Shown piece after piece: positions 12,908 through 25,230 of a stretch of 64,000 bases of DNA. The DNA lies in the NCBI GenBank assembly GCA_905147135.1, contig LR990048.1, positions 4,076,563 through 4,140,562 of the forward strand, read 5' to 3'. The position numbers and the translations under genes were made by a program. Numbering within the stretch: the first letter of the stretch is position 1; each line of letters begins with the position of its first letter. The notes beneath the pieces were generated by a model. The model ran no database searches. It worked only from the letters and a program-made list of their open reading frames with translations, and was not told the DNA's origin. The DNA is from Blastobasis lacticolella. Lineage: Eukaryota; Arthropoda; Insecta; Lepidoptera; Blastobasidae.

Positions 12908-13475
12908 CATCTTGGCGTTAACCCTTTCCACGCCACGGATTTTTACGATTTTTACGCCACGGCCCAAAAATATGTTGATTAGGTAGTGTTGTGAACATAA
13001 TACTTATCGATATATAAGATAATAAACTCGTGTTAATGTTCGTGTGTGCAATTAAAATAATGGTTGATCATAACTTATTTTCTGATCTGATATATCAGTC
13101 TTTGGCGTCATGAGCACAGAAATAAAATGTCAGATATATATGACATTGGCGTTGAAAAGGTTAATGAACCAGTGGTGCTATCGCGCACGTGGGCCGGGGA
13201 CCTCCATGACCATGATAGAGAATTTGGCAGATCAGGGACTTACAATGGAGGTGCTGCCATCTGACCTACGCGACCCTGATAAGATTGGATCGTAATTACA
13301 CATTCAGTCGCCTGAACGTTCGTCACGATGTTTATCACACCGTCGGTTAGCATTACACTAATGTACATAACTCAGTAAGGAGTCATTGGTACATGACCGC
13401 AGTGGGATTCGAACCTGGTACCTCTCACTTACTAGTCGGATACCTTAACCACTCGGCCGCCAATGCTCGGCCAAC
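12908..13475 (-). repeat. tRNA-derived SINE (family 1), minus orientation, interrupted
   Basis: Reverse-oriented copy: tail CTTGGCGTTAA at the left, tRNA-like head near 13395-13470 (ATTCGAACC then CCTTAACCACTCGGC). It is split by the TTAA-targeted MITE at 12922-13160. The B copy (48622-48925) is uninterrupted. Confidence 0.75.
12922..13160 (+). mobile_element. piggyBac-type MITE with TTAA target site
   Basis: TTAA on both sides (12918-12921 and 13161-13164). Inverted ends CCCTTTCCACGCCA at the left and TGGCGTTGAAAAGG at the right; a CCCTTT start plus a TTAA target fits the piggyBac superfamily. The empty site with a single TTAA is in block B at 48632-48635 (GGCGTTAATGAACC). 239 bp, no coding capacity. 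Confidence 0.8.
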
Positions 13476-14541
13476 AGTGTCGTACGGTCAACAATGATCA
13501 ACGTATGTAGCAGCGACGGATTCGATAGTTTCATTCATACAATATTGTTGAATGAACGCAACATGTTTCAACAAATCTAATTTTGTAGAGTGGTTAACGC
13601 TGTGTTACAAGCCTCATTCTACAAACGGCAACAATGTTGCTTTCAACATGTTGCCTCCAACAAAATTGCAAACACATAATACAGTGGACATGAATAAATA
13701 AGAATAATAACTGTTTCATATGGTACCCATCAGGGGCGTAGCTACCGCCGTATAAACTGTATCAATAATACGGGGTCCCGGGGCCATAGGGGACGCCAAA
13801 CGTGTGAATTCGTTATCCATTATTTCATTTAAACTCTTCATATTTCCGAGGAAAAAAATATTTAATAGAGATTTTTAGTTTGGGGGCCCCCTCCGCCAAA
13901 TTAGCAATTGAAATCAAGTGATACAATCCGTTTTCATTCACCTTTAGTTTATTTATTTTTTAGCTCCAACGCTTCGGACTGAGTGGACGTGTGCCTGGTT
14001 CTAACGTGCGTTTATTTTATTTTATTACTATCTGTTGCCCGCGACTTCGTCCGCGTGGACTTTTGAACATATACGTATTTTATTCTTACAAAAACCATAT
14101 GGAATTGAATCATACAAAACCATTAGTTTGTAAGCACTATACGCGCTATATTATATAAAGATTCAGTATATTTACAGATAACCTATACAATAACAAAAAT
14201 ACAACCAATTTAAAGGATTCCTGCACAAAACGAAATTATTCGAATTATGACAATATATTTACAGTTTGTTTGTTTCTTGTACAAAACCAAATATTTCCAT
14301 ATTTTCTCATTATATTACAGTTACAGACTGTTGTTTTATTATAGTTTTACTAAATATTGACAGAATTCCTTATACGCATTTAATAAACTATTTACACATT
14401 ATTCGCTGCGTATGTCGCTAAGTCTGGACGCACAGCCTAGTGGTAAAATATTAGGTGAAGGTCTTCATTTATTTGATCATCAACGGTCTTATTGTCGTTT
14501 GTTTGTCGTTTGCCATGTTCGGTGCGCCAGATGTTGCATAG

Positions 14542-15267
14542 CAGTGTTGGGCAAAATTTAATTTCAAGTTACAATTAAAAATAACAATTGATTAATTGTT
14601 AATTGTGAAATATCAATTAACAATTGATTAATTGTTAACTGTGACGTTGCAATTAACAATTGATTAATTGTTAATTGTGACGTTGCAATTAACAATTGAT
14701 TAATTGTTAATTGCGAAATTTAATTGTGACGTTGCAATTAACAATTAATCAATTGTTAACTGTTCTTGTAATTAAACTTTAATTAAATTTAAATAATGTA
14801 AATAGTAATATTATAAGATTAAGGAGTGGCACAGGGTAGGGCTTTCACAAGCTTGACCTTAATGGCCATGCTAAATCGTTCTTCATGATAGCTACACAGA
14901 ATATATATACTAGTACTTAAGAATAGAAAATTCTTTCCGCAAATAGCTTTCAACATAATAATGCGTTTACATATTATTTTGTCTCTCTCGCGTCCTACTC
15001 TTACCTCTCAGCCCTCGAGCGGCCCGATCGGGCCGCATAACAATATAAATCTGTGATTGTTAATTGTCTCTTGTAACAATTAAAAATATTAATTGAATTA
15101 TTTTAATTGTCTCTTGCAATTAACGTGAGTTTATTTAAATAAATTAATTGCAATACGCAATTAACAGATTAATTGCAATTAAATCAATTGTGATTAAATT
15201 AATTGCAATTAATTTTTCAATCAATTAATATGATGATTAAAATATCAATTGTTCATGCCCAACACTG
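14542..15267 (+). mobile_element. Non-autonomous hAT element nested in the larger hAT
   Basis: Flanked by the 8-bp duplication TTGCATAG (14534-14541 and 15268-15275). Inverted ends CAGTGTTGGGCA and TGCCCAACACTG. The inside is AT-rich tandem sequence built on CAATTGATTAATTGTTAATT and a central GC palindrome CGGCCCGATCGGGCCG near 15020. 726 bp, no ORF. Confidence 0.85.
14595..14760 (+). repeat. Tandem repeat, 36-bp unit, about four copies
   Basis: Units open with GTGACGTTGC and continue with AATTAACAATTGATTAATTG; one junction carries a short truncated unit (GCGAAATTTAATT). The repeats are inside the nested hAT MITE and are themselves strongly self-complementary. Confidence 0.7.
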
Positions 15268-17844
15268 TTGCATAGTGGCTTTGTTAATGGAAATGGCCAG
15301 GCAACTTAAAAATTCATTTGTAGATTTCTTTTCTGTGTTTATTGCGTTTCGTTGAGGACCCGATACTTTAGTTATGGTGTACGGTTTCTTAAAGTTATAC
15401 TAAAGTAGGTAGTAGTTTTGCCGTATTGTGGAACGCATGTTTCTGTACGTATTATTGTGGATTGGTACAGCTGTGGAACAAGCTTGATAGGCAGTTAGTT
15501 AAAATATCAGTAATCTATAGCGGTTCAGGACATGATTAAAAAGGATCGATATTAATGAAAATTCTCTGATGATTCTAAGTCACCAGATAAAATCAGATAT
15601 AGACTACACATAAAGAAAAAGTATAGGGTATAAAAATTCATTGCAGAGAATAATTTCTTTTCATTTTATTTGTCAGTTACATTAAAAAGTCAAAAGTGTT
15701 TTGTTTTGCAGGGCCGGAGTCTGGTTGCCTTTACCATAATAACATAAATAGGTGTTAATACAGCATCACTACATAGGTAGTTTCCCGCAAACACGTACCT
15801 AAGATTAACTTCAATTACGATTAGCTTGCATAGTATTAGCATAGCAAACTAATGTTTTATAATAGCATTCAATCAACATTGTATTAGTTTTATAATAGCG
15901 GTCAATACCGGCTTCTGCCAGGGTCCGCTTTCTTGTTCTTTCTTCTCCAATTCTAGATTATCCAATTAGTCTAACGTCGTGTGTTGCATACACTCAGTAT
16001 GGCAGCTTTAAAACTGCTATAATGTGGTAAATAGGGCCCAGTTACAATATCTGTCAAAAATACTATAGCCGCCAAAAATAAGAGTTAAATGCTCGATAGA
16101 TACGCGCTAAACCAACATCTGGCACGGTACGACTTTTCTAAACATGTGTTCAACAGTAATCGTCGAGAGATTTTAAATGTTTACCAAAATACGTTGAGCT
16201 CTCTAGCTATTGTAAATGTACTGTGAATTAGACCATTCATGCGCCATTCGGTGGACCTCTAGAAAATACTATCTTAGTACCGCGCCAGAGGTTTTTATTG
16301 TTGGTTTATTATTTCTCGAGCAGTTATTAATTTTTTTTATAGCCTAAATCTTGGCCGATGATATACACTATTGCTATACAAAATTTCATGGAACGTCTGG
16401 ATGAGCGTTCAAACAGACGTTCAAACTGACAGACAAACAAGAATTTAAAAAATTGTCGTAACGTGGCCAGTTGGTTGTTTTAACTCGCTCTGGTTGGTTT
16501 TCTTTCGGTTATCTTCAATTTACAGACTTTTTGTCTTTACGATTTAATTATATGTGTCGTCGCATGAAGGAAAGGGGTGTATTAGGATCATTGTCATCAG
16601 TGTGATGATATCAGTATTAGATAGTACTCGTCCAGATTATTTAAAGAAAAGTTTCACATTTACTCCGCTGTATTTATTCCAATTCATTTTTGCACATCAC
16701 TTTTTTGTTGCGGTAATTTAGGTAATTTCACTTGAAATCAGAACTGTATTACAATGTAGGCAGTTGAGGTAATTTACTTTCTTATTTCAGAGGTGATTTT
16801 AAAATTACTTTATTTTCAAACATAAATAACACTTTCTATAAACGAAATGTGGAGACAGTTTAGACACTCCTCGGCGGCGGTCGCGCCAAGAATGGCCGCC
16901 ACTCCGCCCGAGTCGTGCTGTCGAGACTCTGTCAGCACGCCCCACCAGAGGGCGCACTTCCACTTCCGTTTTCTTCGTCATGAGTCCGTACTATTGACCA
17001 CATGATTCCATACTATTGACCGTGATCCGTCATATGTATAGAATGTATAGAATTAAATTTAAATTACTTCTTGGTGTTGCGGGCTCGAACATCTGATCCT
17101 CCTTGCTCCTCAAATTAGTCGGAAGTCTTGCTCTAATACCTGTGACTCTGCATACATCGGCGCCTCCTGCTTCAACTAACGGACCGCGCCATGGGGACCA
17201 ACAGCCATTTTGAAGATTATAGGTCTCACTGCTTACGCTCGAGACGGACCGTCGGCTGAGGTGCCCCACCCAACACGCTTTGGTGGTGCCACAGAAAAAT
17301 AAATAAGTAGTTAGAAAAGCTAAGTTGGCGGAGCAGTCGCGCTACAACTATGCGCAAACAGACTAATTTCCTTCAAAAGGCGCGAACGCGCCGTCAATCT
17401 ATCTCCTCTCTACGCGTCCTTGAACCCCGCCTCACCCCCTTCAATATAATAACATTTTTAATTCATTATTATTAAATAATAAATACCATAATAATAGTTA
17501 GAATTTTATCGAAATATTAATATCGACAAGAATTCGATTTTGCCAATCCCTAGCGTAAATGTGAATTCAGAGAGGATTTACAGCACCCACGCAACGCAAT
17601 GTGTGTATGTGGTAGTGACTGATTGACTAATCACAGCGCTCCTTTTGACTTTGCGTGTGCGTGCGTAAGCCTGTGAATATTAAGTTGCATGAGTAGTGGT
17701 AAAAATAGTGGGGTCGGGAACGGCGGCATCGGTTTCGGTACTAATGGCGAAGATGCCACTTCTATCGTGTTCTGTGGGTGGCGCCATCGAGATACATGAA
17801 ACGTGAGTCACCTACTTCGTAACTACCTTATAAATTTTGCACGG

Positions 17845-17925
17845 CGTGGAACCGCCGAGTCTCAAACCGGGTGTTCCAGCGTGCAAGTTGGCCTCTAACA
17901 TGCTGAGCTACCGAGCGGTGGTTCG
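17845..17925 (-). repeat. tRNA-like sequence, probably a SINE or tRNA pseudogene
   Basis: On the minus strand a box-A-like GTAGCTCAGCATGTTAGAGG is followed about 35 nt later by GGTTTGAGACTC in the box-B place. Pairing of the acceptor stem is poor, so a working tRNA is not claimed. It lies within the large hAT element. Confidence 0.35.
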
Positions 17926-18484
17926 CGGCGATCGAATCACGTCAACACTATCGTCGGTGACACTAGCGACATCTGCACTTGGTGAGGGGCAACACTGTAC
18001 AACACCGATGGTGTGACTGTGACCTTTACAAAAAGTTGCGAGTGACAATGGGCTTGCGATGTTGACTTCAATAGTGACAAATATATGTTTTCTATTTTAG
18101 GTTAGGTATTTGAAAGGATCATAACATATACTTTTTAAGACTGCAAGGGGCGAAGAATGATAAAACGCAAGCTTCAATAAGTTTGGTTATTAAAATGGGT
18201 GTACCTGGGCCAGGGATAGAATTAGTGTTATTTTCTAATGGATCTAAGAATTTGGAATGTACGAGGCTTGCTTTTATTCTGTACCCGACTCATAAAGAAC
18301 GCATCATTAAAATATGACGATTTAGATTAGACATCTTTTTCGTTTCCATGTTTTTTCAAGTGGTGATTTTCCACGTTCTTCTTCCCTTCAGGAATTAAGA
18401 ACATGTTCAAATCAAAGGGGTGCTCTGTAACGATCACTATGTACCATGATACAATTTATTTATATATCATATGTTTGTAGTTGA

Positions 18485-19553
18485 TACAAACCCGCACATG
18501 ATATTTTAAAGAGAATACCTTTGAGCAATAACACCGTCCAGAGACGCATAGACGAGATGGGACGCGATGTGGAAAACATTTTACGCAAAATCTTACAGAC
18601 CAACAGATTCTCTCTCCAGTTGGACGAGTCTACATTACCCGGCAATGAAGCTCTGTTGTTAGGATATGTTCGATTTATCAAAGATGAAAATATGTGCCAA
18701 GAACTGCTTTTTGCTACATATTTAGAGACTGATACCAGACGAGAATCGATTTTTCAGGTCGTGGAACATTTTTTTACTGACAAAGCTATTCCATGGAAGA
18801 ACATTGTTTCTGTTGCGATTGATGGTGCACCATCTATGGTTGGTCGTCATCGTGGTTTTATAGCTCACTTAAAGCGACAACTGCCTGATGTACTGGTCAT
18901 TCACTGCGTGATTCACAGGCAGCGTTTAGTAGCAAATAAGCTGAGTCTTGCATAAGTCTTTACAATATGTAATAAATGCTATCAACAAGATTAGAAGCAA
19001 TTCTTTGAACTCTCGGTTATTTGCTCAGCTATGTGAGGAAAACGACGAAGTCTTTACTCGATTACTTCTGCACACTGAAGTTCGCGGGCTATCAAGAGGC
19101 TCTTGCTTAGAAAGATTTGCAGCCATTTTTGAATCTGTGTTGGAGTTTTTACAAGAAAAAGATCCGAATTTGAAAGAAAATCTGAACAATTGTAAAACAG
19201 ATATTTATTACATGACTGATATCTTTGGAATGTTCAACAAACTTAATTTGCAACTGCTGGGTGACGATCTTAACTTGATTAAAACAAAATCAATAATATC
19301 GGCCTTCGTGGGTAAACTAATCCTTTATAAACTAAATTTAGGCAGAAAAGAATATTCGCAGTTTCCGCATTTGTCTAAAATACCAATAATGCTTCAAGAT
19401 GATGACATTTTATTATATGTCACTCACTTGGACGCATTACACAAGGATTTTACGGAGAGGTTTGAGGATCTTTTAAATTTACAAATTCCTCAATGGATAA
19501 TAAATCCGTACAATACCACAGACATAGATTTTTTTTTTAATTTCTGTAAATAG
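18485..19553 (+). pseudogene. hAT transposase remnant (ZBED/SCAND3-like), catalytic core only
   Basis: Two reading frames joined by a frameshift near 18945. Part one contains PLSNNTVQRRIDEM, the LQLDES motif with a catalytic Asp, AIDGAPSMVGRHRGF and HCVIHRQRL; part two begins LHKSLQYVINAINKIRSNS and runs to 19553. These are the RNase H-like core motifs of hAT transposases of the type domesticated in vertebrates as ZBED5, SCAND3 and FAM200. The N-terminal BED zinc finger is not found, and only a degraded trace of the C-terminal dimerisation region may follow to about 19670. Non-functional; probably the original transposase of the element it sits in. Confidence 0.85.
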
Positions 19554-21450
19554 AAGCAGCCAATGTGATTATCAACTCTTGATTACCATCAACTCCCTAC
19601 ATTATATGGTCTAAAGAAATTACGCATCGAATCCATTTGCTTACGTATTTTTGTTTGCGTTGTTTAAATTTAATCGACTCGGTAAATAAATAAAACGTAG
19701 TATGCACACATCCCTACATGCCTAGCTGTTGTAACATTTAACTATTTTCGGTTTATCAGGTACATTTTGTAAAATTTATGGATGTGCGAACGTTATAAGA
19801 GCAGTCGCTTTATACCTCATAAACTTAGAAATATTTCATTTTTTGTTTGTTTGAAATATTGGACTGTGGGAATTTTGACGATAACGATTTAAAGCAAGGT
19901 GGCCAGAGTAGTAGAAACGAGACAGTCAGCCCTTGGGTCGCGTCGCGTGAACATCATCGTATCCATTTCCGTAACTAAGAAACCCCAGGCTTTTCCAAAT
20001 TTCCACGAAAAATTTATTACAACTCGCGTGTAGTTTGTTAAATTAATTAGTGCTTCATTATTTTGTGTTATCTTTCAGCTTTGTGTCGTTTCTTTCGTTC
20101 TCTATCTATTTCTTAATCTACGTAGTGTCAGTGATTTGGTTTGTTTTACATTTGTCTTTGTTTCTAAGTTTGGAAAGCGTAAGTTACATTCTCATTACTT
20201 TTATGGTAGTTAAGAGTATTTATTAGGGCTCTTAGAGATTTCAACATAAGTGTGAAAGGTGACTAAAACACAAATTTTGAGGAAAATATTACCAAATTAA
20301 ATATCATCAGTACTCACCCTCACTGAATAAAAAACTATAAAACTAACCTGGGGCACAGTTTCGGATGTGACATCGAATGCACTCTAAGAGAATGAGTCCG
20401 GCACGAATCCCGACTTGGTCTTCGATGGCCTAGGCGCTCTAACTAAGTCTACGCCTAGGTTTGCCGCCGAATTCTGGTACGATTTTGGCCCATGTTCCGT
20501 TTAATACCCTTTGTGCTTTTAAAGCTTTAATGACATTGTCTACGGACATGAATCTCGAGTTTGGATCGAAACCTGGCCCGAGTCGTTATCGTCTCTCACA
20601 CTAGGCACACAACTTACACACGCGAAGTAAATAAAATTTAAATAATAGTCTCTCCTTTGACTCGTGAGTCTATAGGTAGGACCATTTTAATGCCTGACGA
20701 GATTATCGGAATATGTGTGACGGTTTGAGCGAAGTAGACAATAGGTCACTGGTTCGTTTGATGTCGAAGGCTTTGCTGGTTAGCTGAAATATGTGGTGTG
20801 ATGGGAGTCTCAGTTCCTTATCGATTAGGTAGGTTTTCCGAGACCTAATGGCCTCTATTCTATATTATTTAAGTAAGGATAACGTTAGGGTTTCGCAATC
20901 ATAGGGTTAGAGTGGCCACAGAAGAAAGAAGAATCCGTTGCCGTTTCGAGTGCTGTCAAAGCTAAGTCGCATGTTTACTTTATACTTTGTTTTGTACGGA
21001 TTTTATAAATTGTTTGACTATTTTGATTTGCGTGGATTACATTTAAATCATCTTATTTACGCGGATTTATGTTTCATTCGTTTCATTTTTGAGGATTTTG
21101 ATATTTGATTTTACTTGTATTTATGTAAACTAAATTTTATTCATTTGCGAATATCTTCCGAATATTCATGCGGATGAATTACAGAGAATTGCTATAAAAC
21201 TAACATATTCCTTGTGACGTTTTTCAAAATGTGTACACAACGTAATGGATCTTAAAATTTAAATCAATAACTAGACGATCACTCGCTTATGGCCAAATCA
21301 CAATATGTGAAATGATATTTATTATGTTATGCCTACTCTTTATAGGTAGATACTCGTATGTACGTATTTATACAGACAGATAGGTATTAGGGTGACAGAA
21401 AAGTTACACTACCTAGGTATTTTGTATCAATAGGAAAAAACTAAAGATAG

Positions 21451-21588
21451 GCCCCTTATTTATAATAGTCTGCTAACTTAAAGCATTGCTAATTCTCACT
21501 CTGTCTTCTTCTATTGACCTAAGTCAGAATGAAAAATAACATTCTGTAGCAGCTGTTTTAAGTTAGCGGACCATTATGAATAAGGGGG
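21451..21588 (+). mobile_element. Palindromic MITE inside the hAT element
   Basis: Inverted ends of about 32 bp: CCCCTTATTTATAATAGTC at the left, its imperfect complement TTATGAATAAGGGGG at the right, with CTAACTTAA / TTAAGTTAG inside them. About 138 bp, non-coding. Confidence 0.6.
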
Positions 21589-23344
21589 TTGATCTTAAAA
21601 GTAGGTAATTTGGCCATGGGGGTGTGAGGTAACAGTTCATTTTGGAAAAGGGGTCAGTTGTCCAAAATATTTTAGGGATCCCTGCACTAAAGGGATAAAT
21701 TTCACACTCAGAAGGTGCGTGCCTGAATATGCCTACTCTCATACATGTAAGTATGTATCTATGTTGTTATGTATTTTATTATCCAATTATTTGTGTATTG
21801 AAATTATGTATTATATACGGTAATCTTAATACCTTTATTAACTATAAACCCCACACTTTAGCACCATTTTCTTTTTTGTTTTTGTAATTGTTGCTTTTAC
21901 TTTAAGATAGCATACGTCTGCTTTGTTAATTGATGTAGGTATTACATTTGTTTAAACTGGTTGTGATATCCTATTATTGGCTTATGTAAAATAGACATGA
22001 ACTGTTGTTATACATGAAATGTAAATTGTGCTGTTGGATATCCTACAATAAAAATAAAAAATAAAATAAAAATAAATAAAATAAAAGATAATTATCATTT
22101 TTATTGAAAAAACAAGAACATTTAATGCCCTTCACGCGCACTCACTCACTACTTCATTAAAATTGTATAAAATGTGCGCCTATCAGATCGCAAAAATGAC
22201 AACAATATTGAAAATTTCGTATCTTCAGCAATATCGGTAGCACCAAAGGATTAAGAAACTCCTTACTCCGTTATTTCCTAAACGGGTCATATGGACCTGG
22301 CTTATAATAATCTAGGGCCACACGCATAATCGTCTTGGCTCACACGCCCTCAATCTTTGAAATTGTTTTCAAGTTAATAATGGAAAGTTTTGATAGCCAA
22401 AATATCAAGAAATTATGAGCTCGCTACGCTCGCTCATTAAGTGTTCGCGAAATTGATTTTATTATACAATCTCATCGAAAATTTCGAGATCGCGCGGTGC
22501 TATTGTCATATTGCTGATTTAACGATATTTTTTATTTAAATCTCACAAGGTTTTAATAGATAAATTATAAAAATTTCGAGCTCGCTGCGCCCGCTCATTC
22601 AATGACATATGTCATAATCACGTAAGATATAGCCAAGACAAGGGCCAAATTCCTAGCCATACCTAGCCTCGCGGACCAGACTGTTAGAGTTTATTGTCAC
22701 ACAAATGTAGAGCTCGTTAGGCTAGTCCATTTATTGACTTAAGCGGAGACCAGGATTTAAGTTACTTATTAGTACCCCCCGTTGTTGGGGGTATCAGCTA
22801 GGGGGGCCCCTACACAACTACTGATACGGGGCCCCCGAAGGGCACGCTATGCCACTGGTACCCATCATGGTATGTTGACATACATTGAATTAAAATGTTG
22901 CAGTTTTGTGCATCTAGCGGAAATTTACTTCTATTGACTATGATTTTTCTTCCCCCTTAGTCTTCAACTTTGATCTCCAACAGTTTCAAAGATTTCTAAA
23001 TATTCCAAAGATTCCTCCAAAGCCAAAAGAGACAAGAGTGAATATTCCGATGGGGCTAAAGATGGGGATTATCTGTCTAGAAACAGCTAGACAGATCGTC
23101 CCTTCCCATCAGGTGAGATGGTGGTTAATGCCTGTCAAGTAAGTAAGGAAACAATAGAATTATAAAGAATCAAGATGTAGTACTTGCGGAAACTGAGCTC
23201 ATCTAACGCGCTCTCGTGTTCGCAGCGGGCTCGGCGTGTGCCGTAGCTTAGGAAGCATGCATTGCGCTGTCCGGCGCTGCCTATCGCAGCGTGGGACTGA
23301 CAACATCACATTAAGGTCATAGGCCTGTTAGTGGTCGAGCTACG

Positions 23345-24536
23345 TAAAAAAAAACCGCAAATCGATGTACAGGATAGCCGTTTGGTACACGGGTACTTTA
23401 GGTTAAAACAATCATTTTGACCGGTAGTTCCTAAAAATATTCCCAGGGGGGGGCCAGTAATATTGACATTAATTTTTAATATGGGAATCGAAATTTTTTT
23501 TTTCGGAATCCTGTCGTGTTTGGTATCAAATGAAAGGGCATCATAAGCCGGTTCTAAAAATATACTACACCAATAACTTTCAGCCACCTGTTTTCTTAAA
23601 ATCCAAGAAATATTTTCAAAACATACCAAGTTTGGACTCCGCCAGGTAGGAGACGGATTAGTAAATTTTTGTATAACATACGCCAAATGTCTCTAAATAT
23701 ACCCATATCCAACGACAAAAAGGCGATTTAAAAAATATTTTAATTTACTAATTTTAAAATATTTTTTTCTTTATTAAAAAGTTGAGATTTAGTTTTTTTT
23801 TAATCATATCGAACTGTACTGCACTTTACTATTGTTAATCTATGTTAAATTTATATTAATACGTTTCCCCCCCACCACCCCTTCTCCTCCTGCACCTGAG
23901 AGGATTTTCCTGCACCTGAGAGCAAATCAAATTCGCTTAGGTGCAGAGTGAGGAGGGCGGAGGGAGAGAGGAAAGGGGGAGGGGGAGATAGAAACCGTAA
24001 GAGCATTATTTTACATAGATAATAGCATAAAACACAATAATAATAGTACAGTACAGTAGAGTTCGATAAGTTTAAAAAAATACTAAATCTCAACTTTTTA
24101 ATAAAGAAAAAAATATTTTAAAATTAGTAAATTAAAATATTTTTTAAATCGCCTTTTTGTCGTTGGATATGGGTATATTTAGAGACATTTGGCGTATGTT
24201 ATACAAAAATTTACTAATCCGTCTCCTACCTGGAGGGGTCCAAACTTGGTATGTTTTGAAAATATTTCGTGGATTTTTAGAAAACAGGTGGCCGAATGGT
24301 ATTGGTGTAGTATATTTTTAGAACCGGCTCATGATGCCCTTTCATTTGATACCAAACACGATAGGAATAAGAGAAAAAAAAATTCAAATCCCATATAAAA
24401 AATTAATATCGATATTACTGCTCCCCCCCTGGGAACATTTTTAGGAACTACCGGTCAAAATGATTGTTTAAACCTAAAGTACTGGTATACCAAACGGCTA
24501 TCCTGTACATCGATTTGCGGTTTTTTGCCAATATTT
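23345..24536. repeat. 1.2-kb hairpin: long inverted repeat, arms about 490 bp
   Basis: Left arm about 23345-23830, right arm about 24035-24536 as near-complement: AAACCGCAAATCGATGTACA at 23352 pairs with the end of the right arm, CGTTGGATATGGGTATATTT in the right arm pairs with 23695-23720, and AAGTTGAGATTTAG near 23780 pairs with 24085. The 200-bp loop is itself complementary (CACCTGAG with CTTAGGTG; C-rich and G-rich runs either side). The two arms give mirror ORFs (about 126 and 69 codons, MAYVIQKFTNPSPTWR...), which I take as chance. Only in block A. Confidence 0.75.
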
Positions 24537-24539
24537 GCT

Positions 24540-25230
24540 GTGTACACCGTCCACTATGTGGATGCCAGAGGCACAGGGTATTTTGTGGAAGACATAAGTC
24601 AACAGTCGACGTACTGCGGCTGAGATGATGATGACGAAAGTATGCAATTCATATACCATTTACATTCCAAGGGATATTCTACAATAATTTCGATTCGATT
24701 GACGAATAGAAGCACGGTCTATTCAGGTGAAGATTAGGGCACCTACCTAGTGACATTATTACCAAACATTTTATAGGTTTTAAGATTTTCGTGGCATAAC
24801 GCTCGCAACTGCGTCGAAATATCGAGGTAAAAACAATATTAACCGTGGTAACAAACCGGATAGTGAAAGTGTAGCAAACATTTGTCACACATTCCATTTA
24901 TGTAATCCTAGAATGGACCAAGAATACTTCCCTAAATTATGCATGTACTGTTTAAATGTAAATATTTGAAGCCTGGGTTTTTCTAAGATTGCGTCATGTG
25001 TTACTGATTTATATCTTGTAAGTATGTATCTAAAAATGTAAAAAGCGCATGTCGTAATTTTTTAAATTTATTGCTTTTTGCATTGCGGAACAATTAGGTA
25101 AAGAAAAAAAAGGAAAAGCAGCGGTCAAGGAAAGTAGACCCTGGGATAAGCCAGGATAGACGATAAGATGATGATAATGACGTAATAAAAAAATTTTGAA
25201 ACTGTTTATAAAAAAGAATAACAATAAAAA
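24540..25230. other. Non-coding stretch, remainder of block-A private insertion
   Basis: The region 23291-25230 replaces what block B has as a LINE fragment. After the hairpin there is a short RTE-like tail near 24595-24640 (GATGATGATGA) and another weak one near 25165. No gene seen. Confidence 0.4.

Larger units (their letters stand above)
13731..22857 (+). mobile_element. hAT DNA transposon, 9.1 kb, with 8-bp target duplication
   Basis: The 8-mer GTACCCAT lies immediately before (13723-13730) and after (22858-22865) the block, and block B has none of the 9.1 kb at the matching place (about 49205-49215). Termini are CAGGGGCGTAGC at the left and, as complement, CAGTGGCATAGC at the right, both typical of hAT elements. 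GC-rich subterminal stretches (GGGGGCCCC) occur at both ends. It contains a decayed hAT transposase at 18485-19553, a nested hAT MITE, a palindromic MITE and much AT-rich non-coding DNA. Unusually long for a hAT element. Confidence 0.8.

Noticed and set aside
13384..13470. Apparent tRNA gene with box A and box B (also at 10697, 47890, 53172, 56410)
   Set aside because: They are SINE heads: the acceptor stem does not pair and the same long body follows each one.
14550..15240. CRISPR-like array from the AATTAACAATTGATTAATTG repeats
   Set aside because: Eukaryotic context, no unique spacers; the repeats are head-to-tail inside a hAT MITE.
18460..18681. 73-codon minus-strand ORF
   Set aside because: Shadow of the hAT transposase frame on the plus strand.
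23306..23686. 126-codon minus-strand ORF and its 69-codon plus-strand partner at 24189
   Set aside because: They are the two arms of one inverted repeat; no known domain, long homopolymers and frame breaks between the arms.
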